Below, piece by piece: positions 63,644 to 64,000 of a stretch of DNA of 64,000 nt. This stretch comes from Mesorhizobium ciceri biovar biserrulae WSM1271. GTDB lineage: Bacteria; Pseudomonadota; Alphaproteobacteria; Rhizobiales; Rhizobiaceae. The stretch covers positions 5,293,501 to 5,357,500 of the forward strand of contig NC_014923.1 in assembly GCF_000185905.1 (NCBI RefSeq), in the 5' to 3' direction. Under the pieces are notes generated by a model. The model searched no databases. It saw only the letters and a program-made list of their open reading frames with translations, and was not told where the DNA came from. The position numbers and the translations under genes were made by a program. The stretch's first letter is position 1. Each line of letters starts with the position of its first letter.

Positions 63644-64000
63644 TCAGAATTTCGCCATCCAGCCCTTCTGAGCGGCGGCGGCTGCTTGTTCCGGAGACTG
63701 CTCGCCGGCGAGCATCTTCTGGGCTTGCACGTCGAACTGGGTCATCAGGTCTTCAGCCACCGGCAGGCCCGTGAACTCATTGGCGAGATGACCGGTCTTG
63801 AAGATTTCAAAAGCCTTGCCGAAAGCCTTGTCCGAGGTCACGAAATCGGGCTTGGCGTTGACGTTGCCCGGGAAGGCGTTTGCAAGCGACACGAGCTTGG
63901 CGTTGACCTTTTCACTCATCAGATATTGGACGAGTTTCCAGGCCTCTTCCTGATGTTTCGAAGCCGCAGAGATGCCGATGCCCCAGGAGGCATAGGGAAG
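63644..64000 (-). CDS. Extracellular sugar-binding protein, C-terminal part only
   Basis: About 118 C-terminal residues of a cluster-1 (MalE/UgpB-type) binding protein are in the window. They include WGIGISAASKHQEEAWKLVQ, typical of the conserved C-terminal helix region, and end ..QKGWMAKF. The start lies beyond the right edge. It is the binding protein of the ABC transporter whose permeases follow on the same strand. The substrate is unknown, though the enzymes of the operon point to a sugar or cyclitol. Confidence 0.85.
   Translation of the reverse strand, partial: LPYASWGIGISAASKHQEEAWKLVQYLMSEKVNAKLVSLANAFPGNVNAKPDFVTSDKAFGKAFEIFKTGHLANEFTGLPVAEDLMTQFDVQAQKMLAGEQSPEQAAAAAQKGWMAKF

Overview
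The window looks like a chromosomal segment of a soil alphaproteobacterium of the order Rhizobiales, most likely Mesorhizobium or a close relative. This rests on high GC with strong third-position bias, rhizobial palindromic intergenic repeats, a short second FtsZ, a DctBD/DctA set with a sigma-54 promoter, an FMN-riboswitch-controlled second lumazine synthase, and N-methylglutamate-pathway genes. The genus is inferred from remembered gene content, not from a search. I saw no rRNA, tRNA, CRISPR, prophage or transposase. The window reads as ordinary chromosome rich in catabolic operons.

Left third (1-21.1 kb): methylated-amine metabolism. A leftward operon (GcvT-like protein, DmmA-like, DmmB-like reductase, heme N-demethylase cut by the window edge) has the layout of dimethylamine monooxygenase, dmmDABC. 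It diverges from a rightward run: three tiny membrane proteins, an ethanolamine-type APC permease and two unknown membrane genes, then mgsABC (N-methylglutamate synthase), gmaS (gamma-glutamylmethylamide synthetase), mgdABCD (N-methylglutamate dehydrogenase, sarcosine-oxidase-like), a DUF1989-GcvT fusion and a second APC permease. Together these could demethylate dimethylamine, feed methylamine into gamma-glutamylmethylamide and N-methylglutamate, and pass the C1 unit to tetrahydrofolate. A promoter and terminator with no recognised gene between them lie in front of the last permease.

Middle (21-41.5 kb): a TetR-MFP-RND efflux operon with a palindromic operator, and an acyl-CoA synthetase. 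A split cluster follows: SorC regulator, class II aldolase-SDR fusion, ribose-type ABC transporter, mtnK and mtnA. It lacks the classical later methionine-salvage genes, and I read it as a 5-methylthioribose or 5-deoxyribose salvage route ending in aldol cleavage. Next come an Lrp regulator, an MFS exporter, and an FMN riboswitch with a dispersed palindrome inside one stem ahead of ribH.

Right third (41.5-64 kb): fba; ftsZ2; a glutamine-synthetase-like gene facing an operon of periplasmic binding protein, DAACS symporter and Asp/Glu racemase; an atypical SDR; anmK; dctBD plus a GNAT gene diverging from dctA; and a tightly overlapping leftward sugar operon (binding protein cut by the window edge, two permeases, two TIM-barrel isomerases, Gfo/Idh dehydrogenase, hydrolase, pentulose-phosphate-epimerase-like protein, ROK kinase).
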